DNA from: Blastocladiella emersonii ATCC 22665
Taxonomy: Eukaryota; Blastocladiomycota; Blastocladiomycetes; Blastocladiales; Blastocladiaceae
Length of the DNA: 64,000 nucleotides
Assembly: GCA_025594325.1 (NCBI GenBank)
Contig: JANHCV010000002.1
Span: 2,728,001 to 2,792,000 of the forward strand
Reading direction: 5' to 3'
How positions within the stretch are numbered: the first letter of the stretch is position 1; each line of letters starts with the position of its first letter. Positions 1 to 10,691 of the stretch are shown in pieces. The notes under the pieces were generated by a model. It did not search any database and was not told where the DNA came from. It worked only from the letters and a program-made list of their open reading frames with translations. The translations under genes and the position numbers were made by a program.

Positions 1-70
1 TCGGCGCGACCGCGGCAATCATCTCGGGCAGCCATTCGGGGAACCCGGCCGGGGTGTAGTTGAGGTGTAC
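1..70 (-). CDS. Possible partial exon running off the left edge
   Basis: Read on the minus strand from about 70 to 2, one frame gives about 23 residues of protein-like composition, including FPEWLPEM. It has no start inside the window and continues past base 1. A weak acceptor-like CAG lies just upstream near 70-72, but the phase was not resolved. I do not recognise the protein; this could equally be chance. Confidence 0.2.
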
Positions 71-655
71 TGGATGATTGTGTGGATACAATGAGTCTTC
101 CGCTCTGGGAATGTCATTCCTTTCGATTCCTTTGAAGCAGCGCTCGCCCTCGATGCCGTGTCTAAGCGGATCGCACGGCCCTCATCCGAAGCACGCTGAT
201 CGCCACCGCGAGCGCGTCGCTCGCGCCAAACCTGCTGAGGAAGGCCCTAGCGCGAGAGCCCCGCAGCCGCTGCATGTTCCCGTTCACGATTGCGCTGGCA
301 CGGCTCGCCCGCTCGAGGGCGGACGGACGATCGGCTCGTAGTGTCTGGCCGCGCGTCGGCGCCTTCGATGCGGCGTCGCGGTACCTCGGACCGCGCAGCG
401 CCCGCCCGTGAGCTGTCGGTGCAGGCGCAGAAAGCGCTCGCACAACCCAAAATGAGATTGCCGCGGGTCCGCTTGCGTGGACCGTCAATCGGGCGCAAGA
501 AGGCGCGAGCGCGGTACGTGCTGCGCCGTGATCAGGGAGCGCGGTCGGAGTGCTGCGGTGAGCGGAGAACCGCGGCAAACTGAACCGCAAGCGATGGGTG
601 CGATAGAGAGAGCAAAAAAAAGAGACCTTGTTGTTGAGGTAGAACGCGACGAGCA
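71..655. other. Intergenic stretch, no gene seen
   Basis: All short open frames here are Arg/Ala/Pro-rich and look like GC-rich shadows. No intron signals with consistent phase and no recognisable motif were found. It probably holds the 3' end of the DUF1746-like gene transcript. Confidence 0.4.
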
Positions 656-1292
656 TCATGCAGGGAGAAAGTCCTGTGCCTCGAGCGGCGGCTCGCCTTT
701 GACCAGGCGGCGCAGGTCGGCACGCGAAAAGTCGAGGACCAGCGGGTTGCCGTCGTCGATGAACGACTCGGAGTCGAGGGCGGCCACGTCGCCGTCGTCG
801 CTGCCGTCGTGGGTGAGGTCTGGTGGCGGCTGGTAGTTGGGGATGGCCGAGAGGTGCGTCGCGTACGCGTGCAGCAGCTGGAGCGCCGTTGCGAGCGCGT
901 CGTTGGCCAGCAGCTTCCACGCGGACGGCGGGTACGCTATGTAGGTGTCGAGGGAACTGTTCAGTGGTGCAGCAGCCGCGTTCCAAGGGGGGAAAGCACG
1001 TACGGCTGCCGATAAAGTCGACAACGAGGGACGGCCCATGCGCCGTCGGACTGGTGGCGCCCGCGACGTGGATCAGCGCGGCGAGACCGTTGAAGACGAG
1101 GATCCACAGGAAGGCGCGGCCGACGTTGGACGTGGGCATGACAGCGCACAGGACGCCCGTCAGGAACCAGCGAACGAGCAGGAGGAGCAGCCGCGCGTCC
1201 TGGAAGTAGAGCACGACGAGCGTCGCGCGGGCGCAGAAGCTCGCGCTCGAGGCCAGATGGTGAAGCGCCATGGCGTAGGGCGGCGGTTGCAT
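656..1292 (-). CDS. DUF1746-like fungal membrane protein
   Basis: Two exons, 1004-1292 and 656-936, joined across a 67-nt intron (937-1003) with a GTACGT donor, a CTGAAC branch and an ATAG acceptor. The product is 189 residues. The joined frame reads VDFIGSPYPPSAWKLL across the splice, which resembles the conserved core of the fungal DUF1746 family: a hydrophobic N-terminal half, then an IDFIGQ-like motif followed by PSSWKLL. Two hydrophobic segments (about residues 10-30 and 38-62) suggest a membrane protein; the acidic tail has no motif I know. The ATG at 1292 is the first in frame, but a small upstream exon is possible. The function of the family is unknown. It lies 122 bp downstream of the Sfi1 gene on the same strand. 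Confidence 0.55.
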
Positions 1293-1414
1293 CAAGTCGC
1301 GTTACATGGCATGGTGGTGTATGACCCGAGTCGGAGAGAGCGAGCGCGCGCCGCGGCCGCCTGCTCCTGACCACGGCGGCGGCGGACGCGGGGACGGCAG
1401 CGCATACGTGTATC

Positions 1415-4173
1415 TCAGGAATGTACATTGAGCAGAGCGGCGAGGTCTCCGGCCCACGCGCGTGGCCGCGGCCGCGGTCTCGGACCAGGATCGTCGTCGT
1501 GATTGTCGTCCTCGCGGTGATGGCGGGCAGCGTCGCTTCGGCGCGGGCTCGGCTCGAGCAGCATGACGGAGGGCTCCGGTAGAACAGCTCTCAACTCGCC
1601 GTCGCCGACGGAGCGAGGGTGCCTCCACTTGTCGGCGAACGCGAGCCGCCACGCGACGGCGCGCCGGTCGAGGACGACGCGGTGCCAGCCGCGCAGCGCG
1701 TTGCGGAGGACCGTGGCCGTGTGGAACTCGCGCGGGCGCACAACCGAGAGCGCGTGGGCCGCCTTCCAGTCGGTCCGCCGTGCGCGCCACGTCGCAAAGG
1801 TGCGGACGAGCAGGCGGTACCGGTAAACAGCGTCGGCGCGGCACGCGCGAGCCCAGTCGTCGCGCTTGACCTGGGCGCGCGCTCGCCAGTCGCGGAAGAC
1901 ACGCGCGCCGTGATGGACGAGGAGGAACGCGTCGGCGCGGTCCTGCCGGTAGCGGTGGAGGACCGACGACTTGGCGAACAGCAGCCACGCGTAGAAGTGC
2001 CGTTCCAAGGCGACTACACTCGCGGGAGTAAACGGTCAGCGATGTTCTCGGGCGGTTGGGGTTAAAGAAAGCGTACGTCGACCGAGAGTCTCCTGGTGCG
2101 CCGCGACGCGCGCCTTGGCGGAATAGACCGAGTCGAGCGCGGCGAGCCAGCGGCTGAGAGTCCGTCGCTGGGTCAAGACGCGACACTGGCGGTCGCCCTC
2201 GCGGTTGAGAGCAAGCTCGGCGGCCATGAAGCGGAAGACTCGGCCGACTGCGAGCCGGCGCGCGTGTTGATCAGCAGAAGCAGTTGCCTCGCGCCGCCGC
2301 TTCTTGGTGAGCGCCCACTCCCGCCATGCGGCAAGCGCGGAGGCACCAAGGCGGGTTGTTCGGGACGAGCGGGCGTGGTCGACAAGAGCGCGTTCCCGCA
2401 CGCGGTCCATGAGCGCGAGTCGCCATCGCTGCAGCGCCGACCGCTGACGAAGCGCCACTGAAAAGGTCTGAGCACGAGCGTCGGCCTCGCGGTTCGACTG
2501 GGCAGCGCGAGCCCGAGATTGCCAGTCCAGGAGAGTAAGCGTGACGAGTCGGCTGCGTGCGTACGCGTCGGCGAGGTGCGCGTACCGGGCGCGCAGCTGC
2601 TTAAGGACAAACCACAGGCGCCACCCGCCAAGGGCTCGAGAGAGAATGCGGGCACGGTCGGCGTCGGCGGCTCGTCGCATCGCGCGTGCTGCATCACGGC
2701 GAAAGTCGAGGGAGCCCTGCCATGCCGACAAAACTGCTGCTGCGAGTCTTCGTTGGTGCCACCGATCAGCAGTCGCGACGTTGGCCCGTCGAGTGTGAAC
2801 GAGTGCCACGTTCGCGCGAAGGCCCCGCAGCACGAGGGCCATGCGACGCACGCGGTCGTGTCGGATAGCGAGGACCGCGGCGGCGCGGGCACGGACCCGT
2901 TTCGCAAAGGCGTCCTTCCAAGCGGCGAGCGCGCCGATGAGAAGCCGTCTGCGCGAGAGTGACGCGGCCTCGTCCCACCCGCCACTTCGCCGCCACCGCT
3001 GCCACAGGTGCGCGAGTCGGAGCCGGTCAGCTGTCGTGATCGCGGTCAGGTTGTGCGACCGGCGCGCGCGCCAAGCGGACATGTTTCGAACGAGAAGCGC
3101 CCGATGTCGCTGCTGAGTGAACTGGTCCGCCGTCGCGTCGAGCTCGCGGACTCGGGTGAGGCGGTTCTTCCAGACGGACCACGCGTCAGCAAGCAGGTCG
3201 AGTCTCCAATCCGGGTTACGGCGCGCGAGCAACTGCTGGTAGTAAGCGTCGGCGGCCGTGCCAGCATCCACGCGCGCTCGGGCCCGGGCCCGCCACAGGT
3301 GAAAGAGAGAGCGCTGGGTCCGTGATTGAGCTGAGGACGCAGAGTCGGCGATCAAAGCGTCCTCGCGCTGCTTCTGTTCGAGCGCGCCGCGCCACGCGGT
3401 GAGGGCGACAAGCTTGGTACATTCGGCGACGTGGGCGTCGGCGAGGCGAAGACGGGGGCGTAGGCGGCGGGTCTCGGCTGCTGCCGCCTGCCATCGAGCC
3501 AGGGCGGCGTGAAGCAGAGAAATGGTGTGGTTGCGCTCGGCGACAGCGGTGAGATACTCGATGCGGCGGCGAGAGCGCAGGCGAAGCAGCCAGGTGAAGA
3601 AGGAGACCGCGGCGAGGCTCGCGGCGTGCCATTGCTCGGCTTTCGCCGTCGTTGCATGAAGAGTTCGACGACGCGCGAGTGCTGCTGTCCACAACTGCAA
3701 AGTTGACCTGGCCACCCGCGAGTTGCCTACAGTCGAGCAACGCGGTGAGCTCCGGTGTCGTACACGTCGCTGTCGAACATACGGTGCTGGTCCGCGAGTC
3801 GCGCCCGTTGGCGCTGGCGGAGCGCGGCCGACCAAGCGGCAAGAAGGCGCGAGCAGCGGGCGTAGTGAAGCTTGACGTCGGCCTTGAGGCGCATGCGCCA
3901 GAGCGCGTGGGAACGGGCGGCGAGCACGCGCCACTGGCGGAACGCGGCGTGGATCTCGGCGCGCTGGTCGGGCGTCCACTTGGGGCGGGGCTCGGGACGG
4001 CCGAGGGCGTGGGCGCGCAGCCGCTCGGCGTCGTCGCGCTTGACGCGGATGCGCACGCGGACGGGCTCGCGGTGGGCGGGGGTCGCCGAGACATGGGTCA
4101 GGGGGACCGCGGCGCGAGGGGCGGGCAGCCGCGACGGCGGGTCGGCCTGTCTCGCCGTTGCATGAGCTTTCAT
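1415..4173 (-). CDS. SFI1: Sfi1-type centrin-binding repeat protein
   Basis: Three exons: 3783-4173, 2077-3726 and 1415-2013. The introns are 56 nt (GTATGT donor, TGTAG acceptor) and 63 nt (GTACGC donor, GCTGAC branch, TGTAG acceptor); both joins keep frame. The product is 879 residues. From about residue 90 almost to the end it is a helical array with a Trp about every 30-35 residues in the pattern L..W+..., as in LQLWTAAL, LTAWRGAL, LFHLWRAR, MSAWRARR and ALAAWKDA. This is the Sfi1 repeat that binds centrin (Cdc31) along the spindle pole body half-bridge or centriole. There are about 20 repeats; the C-terminal tail is acidic and Arg/Pro-rich. The start ATG at 4173 sits in ATCACCATG; the longer frame upstream begins with GTG only. 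In a ciliated fungus it should act at centrioles/basal bodies, which fits IFT46 elsewhere in the window. Confidence 0.85.
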
Positions 4174-4469
4174 GGTGATACAGTGCGTCGTCGTGGCGGG
4201 CGAGCGGCGAGAGGGGGACCGCCGCGACGCGTCGCGTTTCGGCTCGTGCGGGCGAGCGCCACTCACGCCGCGGCGGAGCGTCACGCCATCGCCCCCGCTG
4301 CATGAATGAAGGGTTGTGGCGCAGCGCCGTGATGCTTGGCGGCGACGCGCGCGACGGTGCAGGGTGACTCGGCCGCGTCGTCGTCAGAGACCCCCCTCCC
4401 GCTCCCCTCCCACTGCCGCCGCCGCCATCCGACCCGCGACCCGCTACGCGCTACGCACCGAATGAAACC

Positions 4470-5435
4470 ATGCTCGCGCGCGCCCACGCCATCGCCGACC
4501 CGCCCGCGGCCGCAGCCGCCAAGGCCAGCGCGGCGACGCTAACGCTGCCCCTGTTCGCCGCGCAGGTCGCGGGCCGCGGCGCGCTCGCCGTGCTCGACGC
4601 GGCCGGCGGCGTGCTGGCCAAGCCGTGCCTGCCCGCCGAGCGCGACTTCTACCGCGCCGTCGCCGCCGCCGCCGACCCGCCCTCGCCGCTGCTGCGCTTC
4701 CTGCCGCCCTTCCTCGGCGAGCACGACCCGCGCCACGGCGCCGTGCGCGCTCCCGCGCCCAAGTTCTCGTGCGCCATCCGCCTCGCCAACGTCGTCGCCG
4801 GCCTGCACGCGCCCTGCATCCTCGACGTCAAGGTCGGCTCGCAGCTGCATGACCCAAACGCCTCGCCCGAGCGCCGGCTGGTCAAGCAGCGCGCCGCCCT
4901 CGCCACCACCTCGGGCACCGCCGGCCTGCGCGTCAGCGGCATGCGCCTGCACCGCAGCGACTGCGCCTGCTGCCGCGCCCGGCCGTCTCACCGCGGGTGC
5001 GCGTGCGCCGACGGCGACGGCAGCGGCGGTGACTGCGAGTACGACACGTTCGGCAAGGAGTACGGCCGCGCGCTTACGGCGGCGACCGTGCACGCGGCCT
5101 TTCTTGACTTCACGCGCGACGTGGCCCCGCCGTCCGAGCGCATCGCCGTCCTGGCCCGCATGCGCGACCTCGTCGCGGACCTCCTCGCCGTGGCCGAGCG
5201 ACTCGACGGCGCCGTCTTTGTCCGCACCTCGCTGCTCTTTGCCTACTCGGCGTCCGCACCATCGCCCGCCAGTACGGTGCAGATGCACTGGATCGACTTT
5301 GCCCACGCCGACCTCGCCACCGGGACCGCCGGGCCCGACGCGCAGTTCCTGTTCGGCCTCCGCAACACGGTCGCCGCCATCTCCGCCGCCATCTGCGAGC
5401 TGACCGGCGGGGATGCGCCCGAGACACGGATATGA
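4470..5435 (+). CDS. ARG82: Inositol polyphosphate multikinase (IPK family)
   Basis: Single exon, 321 residues, starting at ATG 4470 (context AAACCATG). It has the inositol polyphosphate kinase signature PCILDVKVGSQLHDP (about residues 111-125; family PxxxDxKxG), which binds inositol phosphate and catalyses transfer. Further on come FGKEYGRALT, RTSLLFAYS (about 251-260) and the metal-binding IDFAHAD (about 276-282). The family turns Ins(1,4,5)P3 into higher inositol phosphates in nucleus and cytoplasm, and in yeast Arg82/Ipk2 also supports transcription control. An odd feature is a Cys-rich insertion of about 26 residues between MRLHRSD and CEYDTFGKEYG (about 164-192), where relatives have a short loop; no intron signals flank it. 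It is convergent with the hydrolase gene, 58 bp apart. The symbol names the yeast counterpart; substrate range cannot be read from sequence. Confidence 0.85.
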   Translation: MLARAHAIADPPAAAAAKASAATLTLPLFAAQVAGRGALAVLDAAGGVLAKPCLPAERDFYRAVAAAADPPSPLLRFLPPFLGEHDPRHGAVRAPAPKFSCAIRLANVVAGLHAPCILDVKVGSQLHDPNASPERRLVKQRAALATTSGTAGLRVSGMRLHRSDCACCRARPSHRGCACADGDGSGGDCEYDTFGKEYGRALTAATVHAAFLDFTRDVAPPSERIAVLARMRDLVADLLAVAERLDGAVFVRTSLLFAYSASAPSPASTVQMHWIDFAHADLATGTAGPDAQFLFGLRNTVAAISAAICELTGGDAPETRI

Positions 5436-5493
5436 GCTTGACGGAGCAGGGTGAAAACAATGTAAATCATATCAACCCGTCCGCCCGTCCGTC

Positions 5494-7326
5494 TCAGAGC
5501 AGCGCGCCAGCGTACTCGCCGTCGCCGACCCGACCCGTTGCTCGGCCAGACCCGAGCCGCGCCGGCGACACCGAGCCCGCGCCTCCGCTGCTGAGCCCGG
5601 CATCCGCGCCGGCCGACTTGATCAGCTCGGCCACCTCGTGCTGGAACGCAGTGCCGCGCTGCATGAGGAGCGCGACGGGTTCGCTGTGCGCCATGCGGTC
5701 GCGCACCGCCAGCTGCACGTCCGGGTTGAGCACGCGCAGCAGCTCGGCCACCGCCGTCGCCTGCGAGCACGGCACCACCGCGTCGTGGCTCCCGTGCACC
5801 ACCACGATGCGCCGCGGCAGCACCGTCTCGAGCGCCCGCACCAGCGGCGTCGGCTGGTCCTCGGCGCACATGGCCGCCGACAGCAGGACCGTGGGCGACC
5901 GCAGCAACATGTTCTCGAGCGTGTGGCCTACATTCGTTCCGTCGCCTCGTTAGCGTCTCGGGCAGGATAAACGACGACGATCAATAAACGTACCGCACGC
6001 GCGCCGCATGCCAGACAGCTCCTCGACGCCGCGCCCGCTCTCAAAGTCGTGGTGCTGCTCAATGTTGAACACGCCCGAGAGCAAGATGCACGCGCGGATC
6101 GACGGCAGCGTCACGTCCAGCGTGGGCAGCATGGGCGGATGCGATCGCGCGCGAGAAGCCGACGAAGCAAGTGCCCGGGAAGAGGGCGATCGGGTCGGGG
6201 AAGCGGAGGGCGCGTAGAATCCGGACTGGGTCAGGACCTCGAGCGGGTCGAGCGGGCGCTCCAGGCTGCTCTCGGTCACGGCGCCGGCAATCTGCGTGAG
6301 CAGGGCGAGGTGCGCGCCCGCCGAGTGGCCCACGAGCGAGATGCGGTCCGGATCCCCACCGTACCGCCTACATGCAATGACCGTGTTTGGTGTCAGTCAT
6401 ACGCATTTGCTGCCGGTAGAGTCGGTCGGCAACGGACTCGATGTGCTGGCGGACCCACAGGAGGCACGCGGCCACGTCGTGGAGCATGTCGTCGACCGAG
6501 CCCGTCGGGTAGATGCGGTAGTCGGGAATCACGGTCACGATCCCGCGGCGCGCGAGCTGGTGCCCGAGCGGCTGGTAGTAAGCTACGAACAGGGATAAGC
6601 TTCAGTTGTGGCGAGGGGAGTTGCGAGTGAGATTGCAAGCGTACCCTTGCTCCCGCTGTTCCAGCCGCCACCGTCTAGATTCGAGCGCAGCCGTGAGTTG
6701 GAGAGCCCGTTAGCTGCAACCGAGAGGGAGCGTACAGATGAAGACGGCAACGGGGCGAAGGTCCGAGAGCCGCATGCCGTTCTTTGCCTTGTGCGAGTGG
6801 TCGGCCGGCTTGGCAAGGAACACGTCGAGCTTCATGCCGGTGCGCGCGTCAAACTCGACGTTCTCGCTACATCGGGGGGTAGCATGCGTGAGAACAAGGC
6901 ATGGTACAGACATGGCAGGACGTACACGATCGAGCCCTGCACGCGGCGGTTCCACAGCTTGGCGCCGGCGAAGCGGACGAGCTGGTGCGTGATCGGGTCG
7001 ACGAGCGTACCGAAGACGGCGAGCTTGACGGCCCAGAAGACGCGCAGCACGCGGCGCGGGTGCCAGCGCAGCAGCAGCGCCGGCTGCTCGTGCTGCGCGT
7101 ACATGAGGTACGCGAGCGTCGACACGGCGTACGCGCACGCGAGCACGAGCGGGACGAGCCACGGCAGCACCGCGACGGCCAGGAGCACGATGACGGGCAG
7201 CAAGGCGACGGCGACGGCCGCCACAGACACGATCGACGCGACGAGGATCAGCGCGAAGAGCGCGGGCTGCAGCACCGGGCCGCGCAGGCCGGCGTGGACG
7301 AGTCGGTGCAAGCGCGTCGCTGGCAT
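5494..7326 (-). CDS. Membrane-anchored alpha/beta hydrolase (isoprenylcysteine methylesterase/carboxylesterase type)
   Basis: Six exons: 6926-7326, 6736-6866, 6645-6674, 6438-6582, 5994-6367 and 5494-5927. Introns are 59, 61, 62, 70 and 66 nt, all phase-consistent, with GTACGY donors except the fourth (GTCCGT). The product is 504 residues. Two or three hydrophobic spans occupy about residues 18-80. The joined exons then give VFIYGGGWNSGSKAYYQPLG (oxyanion-hole region, about 176-195), VIPDYRIYP, YGGDPDRISLVGHSAGAHL (nucleophile Ser in GHSAG, about 248) and VVVHGSHDAVVP with a later AHSEP, which supply the Asp and His. This layout matches membrane-bound prenylcysteine methylesterases and kynurenine-formamidase-like esterases. 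The substrate is not determinable. The 30-nt third exon lies between two introns and carries GGGWNSGSK. The start has a CACCATG context. Confidence 0.8.
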
Positions 7327-9545
7327 GGTGGCGTTACATGGAAGGGGTCTGTATGGCGGGGAAGAGAGCGGGGACGGCGCGCGGGGAGTTCTCTCACTTG
7401 AGACTCGCCGACCGCGCCACCGCTGCAGCCGAACTTCCTCTCCCTCCTCTGCTTCCCGGGCATCCAGACAGCGCCTCTCCGCCATGTAACTCAATGAAAC
7501 TACTCCATGCAGGGCACTTGTCACGCCCGGACGAGGGTCACCGCTGTTTCTGCGCTCCACCCGCCAGGCCTCGTCGGTCCGGCTCACCCTGCACTTTCTC
7601 GGCGACTGTTGAACTACGTTTCCTGCTGCGGCCCTCCTTCTTCACCTCCGGCCCAGCTCTAGTCTCGTTGCCAGACCGTATTGTCGCGGGGAGCGGCGGG
7701 ATTCCTGCAGTGGGCCGAGGCGACCCTACCCAGCGCCTGCTACCCACGGTCGGCCGGCCGAGGTCATTTCTCCGAATGCCCGAGGCCACCCACGCCGACC
7801 ATGTGGCCGTAGAGTCTGGCACCGAGACTAGCCCAGCTCGGTTCTTGATGCCGTTGGCTGCGGTGCGACTTGGTGCGACTTGGGATCGTGTCGATGTCGA
7901 GTTTGAGGCGCCGGGACTGCCGAGCGACGAGCATCTCGTGGATGTCCTTGGTTTAGTTGATGCTCGACAGCTGCTGTCCAAATCTTCCCCGCCCTTCGAT
8001 TTTGCGCTGGGGACTGCCATTCGGCTCGCGCTCCGACCTGGCGTGTCGGGCCGCGGATACTACGATCCGACGCCTACTTCTGGATCGACACTGGGGTCCC
8101 TGTACACTCAGCTGCCGAGTTACGATCTACGAGCGGCTTCAGCACAGCATCCTCGATCCCGCGCCCGTGCTTGTGCGTCCTCGAGCTAACGTACCTTCCC
8201 AAGCTCGCGCGCCGGATCAACACGTTGTACAACTTGCTGTTCATATACGTGCTGCTCTGCACCGAGTTTCACGCCCTCGGCGGCCACGGTTCCGGGCGCC
8301 GCCGCCAACGTAGACGACTCGATCCTCAACTTGCTCCACGTCAAGGCCGACGGGACCGACTTTGTCGCCACGTTCCCCATGTGTCTCCACACTAGCTTCT
8401 CGCGACCGAGGGTGTCCTCTTCCTACTCATGGCCTTAACCAACCCCGAACGCGCAGGCCCGCGCGCGCCCTTGATCCTCGTGTTCGACGAGCCGCCCGAG
8501 ACCTGCCAAAGGGGGCCACGCTATGAGCCACGCCAATATCGCCAACCTCCCCGCCGAGCAGATTCTCGACGCGGCGTGCAATGGCCACTTCACCGGGGGG
8601 TTCCCGGCCCCTTCCGCGCGCTGGCGACCACGCCGCGTTTCCGCAGTTTTCTATGCTAGCGACCTCGCCACGGTCCCGCGCGGCTTCGCGAGTACCTCGC
8701 CATCGCTGTCCTCCATTAGCCATCCATCCACAGCTGAGGCTCTCGTCTCGGTGTCGGACCCCTCAAGCGCGTTTGCAAGCTGCTGGCCGACGACGTCGCC
8801 AAGCTTCATGTCGCGGGCCTCGCTTAGCCTCGTGTTCCGGTACTCGCGCGCAACACTTTGTCTGTACCCGCTGACCATCGAGAATCTCGACGGCCGTAAC
8901 GCCCGCGCCTAGGCCCTTCTCGCGGCGCGATGGTCTCCGGCGATACGCATCAGTGCAATTCGGCGCCCGCCGTCGATCGCCCGTCCCGGCTCTACAAGAT
9001 GGTCCAGAACGACGACGACGACGACGACGACGACGCCGAGCGCTTTGTCGTCCGAGGCCACGATCGCCACCCGGCTGCCAGCCGCGCCCGACTGCGGCCA
9101 TTGTCGCCGCGTCGCAAGCCGTTGTGCAACCGCTGGTCCTTTCGGGACTCGTTGATAGCGACCTGCTCAAGTTCTTCCTCCCGCCTCGGCAAACCGTCCG
9201 AGGTGCTCACTCGACTCGCTCGCCTGGCGACGCCAGAAGCACGGTCAAGATGGCGCCCAGTAGTACGACGACAAGCTCGCCGCCAGTGGGCAAGACGATG
9301 GCGCTCAAGGGCGCGTTCGTCGGCTTCAGCAACAAGGCCAAGGGCGAGTCGAGGGCGAAAGAGTCCGAAGCGGGGAAGACATTTTTATTGTGCTAGTGGT
9401 ATGGCGGGGATGTGCAATGGATTGGGGGAGGAGGAGAGGGACAGCAAGGAAGGACCCGCGCCGTCGCCAGCGACCTGCAGGGACCAGCCCGACGGCAGGA
9501 ACACATGGACGCCGGCGCGAAGCCGCAGCCGAGCGAGCGAGCCGG
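7327..9545 (+). other. Decayed region, protein-like fragments without an intact gene
   Basis: No open frame here can be assembled into a gene. Plus-strand fragments in changing frames look protein-like: about 7860-8030 (contains WDRVDVEFEAPGLPSDEHLV), about 8170-8285 (contains LELTYLPKLARRINTLYNLL), about 8310-8390 (contains DDSILNLLHVKADGTDFVAT) and about 8522-8580 (MSHANIANLPAEQILDAA). The second and third vaguely recall the lasso/core of formin FH2 domains, but the match is weak and frames are broken. A pure GAC triplet run lies at about 9009-9033. I read this as a pseudogene on the plus strand. Confidence 0.3.
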
Positions 9546-10691
9546 CTACAGGTCCGCGGCGGCCCCGCGGGCGCACTCGTCGGTGGCGCGGGCGACCAGC
9601 TTGCGGACCTGGGCGAAGCGGGCCTCGATGTTGACGTAGAGTCCGGCGAGGACCGCGTGGGTCTCGGTAAGCCGCTGCAGCTCCTCGCCGTCTGCGATGA
9701 TCTCGAGCTCGGTCTGGAGCCGAGACTGCGAGCGCTTGCCGCGCTTCATGCCGGTCTCGACGGGCCCGTTGCCCTTGGCGATGCGCGCGGCGACTGCGCG
9801 GTACACCTCGCCGGCGGTGGCGAGCGCCGCGGACCCGTTGCGAAAGACGGCGCTGATCTTGTCGGACTCGATCTGCAGCTGCTCCATGCCGGACAGCTGG
9901 GCGAGGGCGCTGCGGCTGCAGTCGTGGGCGAGGAGCATGCCCGTGGCCGTAGCCTCGATCTTGGAGAAGCCGTGGATGACAGGCATCGCGGCATCGCTGG
10001 CCGCACCGGCCGCCGTGCCCTCGGTCCGGAGCCTGTACTTGAAGTACAGGCCCACGGCGGCGACCTCCGAGTCGTCGTCGTAGTTGAGCAGGCCGCTTAT
10101 GGCGCGCGACTCGAACTGGGCGATGACGGCCGCCACCGCCACCGCGACCGCGTCGTCCTCGGCGCTGGCGGCACCCGTAATGCCCGACTCGGGGTACTGG
10201 GCCTCGGCCCCGCCGAAGACGCCGGCCGTCGTCTTGGGCACGATCTGGAGGAACACGTGGTGGTAGCCGCCCTCGGGGACGGCGTCGGCTTGCTGGCGGA
10301 ACATGGGGCTCTTGGGGACGGCCACGTCGACGGCGTCGGCTTGGTGGCGGAACACGGGGTCCTCGGGGACGGCCACGTCGACGGCGTCGGCTTGGTGGCC
10401 GAACACGGGGTCTTCGGGGACGGCCACGCCGACAGAGAGAACCGACGAGCGGGCGACGCCGCCCTTGGTGGTGGACAAGGCGAGCGCGGCGACGCAAGCA
10501 ACCGCGATCACGGCGACTGGGAGAGACAACAGCAAGCGTCAGTTACTGGGTCCGTGATCCCCATCAAACGACGAGAGGTGAAACGTACGGAGCGACGACA
10601 CGCTCAGGAGCGTCAGCTTGAACTGCACCGTCGGCCGAGTGGCCTGCACGGGCGCCGTGGACGTGGTGGCGGTAGTGGCGGCGGCGGGCAT
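9546..10691 (-). CDS. Orphan single-span membrane protein with 17-residue repeats
   Basis: Two exons, 10589-10691 and 9546-10516, joined over a 72-nt intron (10517-10588; GTACGT donor, ACTGAC branch, CCCAG acceptor) with frame kept. The product is 357 residues. A short Thr/Ala-rich N-terminus is followed by one hydrophobic span created by the splice (LSVSSL joined to LAVIAVACVAALAL, about residues 29-48), suggesting a type II membrane protein or secreted precursor. Residues about 58-115 hold tandem units of the type VAVPEDPVFRHQADAVD (see the repeat entry). The rest is soluble and partly helical, with two Cys. I do not recognise the family. The start ATG at 10691 is the only in-frame ATG ahead of the membrane span. 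Its gene layout matches the protein at 12752-13540. Confidence 0.55.
10272..10433 (-). repeat. 51-nt tandem repeat inside the membrane-protein gene
   Basis: Two full 51-nt units (about 10311-10361 and 10362-10412) differ by a few bases and are flanked by partial units on both sides. Each encodes 17 residues (VAVPEDPVF...QADAVD). Because 51 is a multiple of three, unit gain or loss keeps the reading frame. Confidence 0.8.

Noticed and set aside
4174-4284. Longer N-terminus for Sfi1
   Set aside because: The frame extends to 4284 but only with a GTG; the first in-frame ATG with good context is at 4173.
10272-10433. CRISPR-like direct repeats
   Set aside because: The units are contiguous coding repeats without spacers, in a eukaryotic gene.
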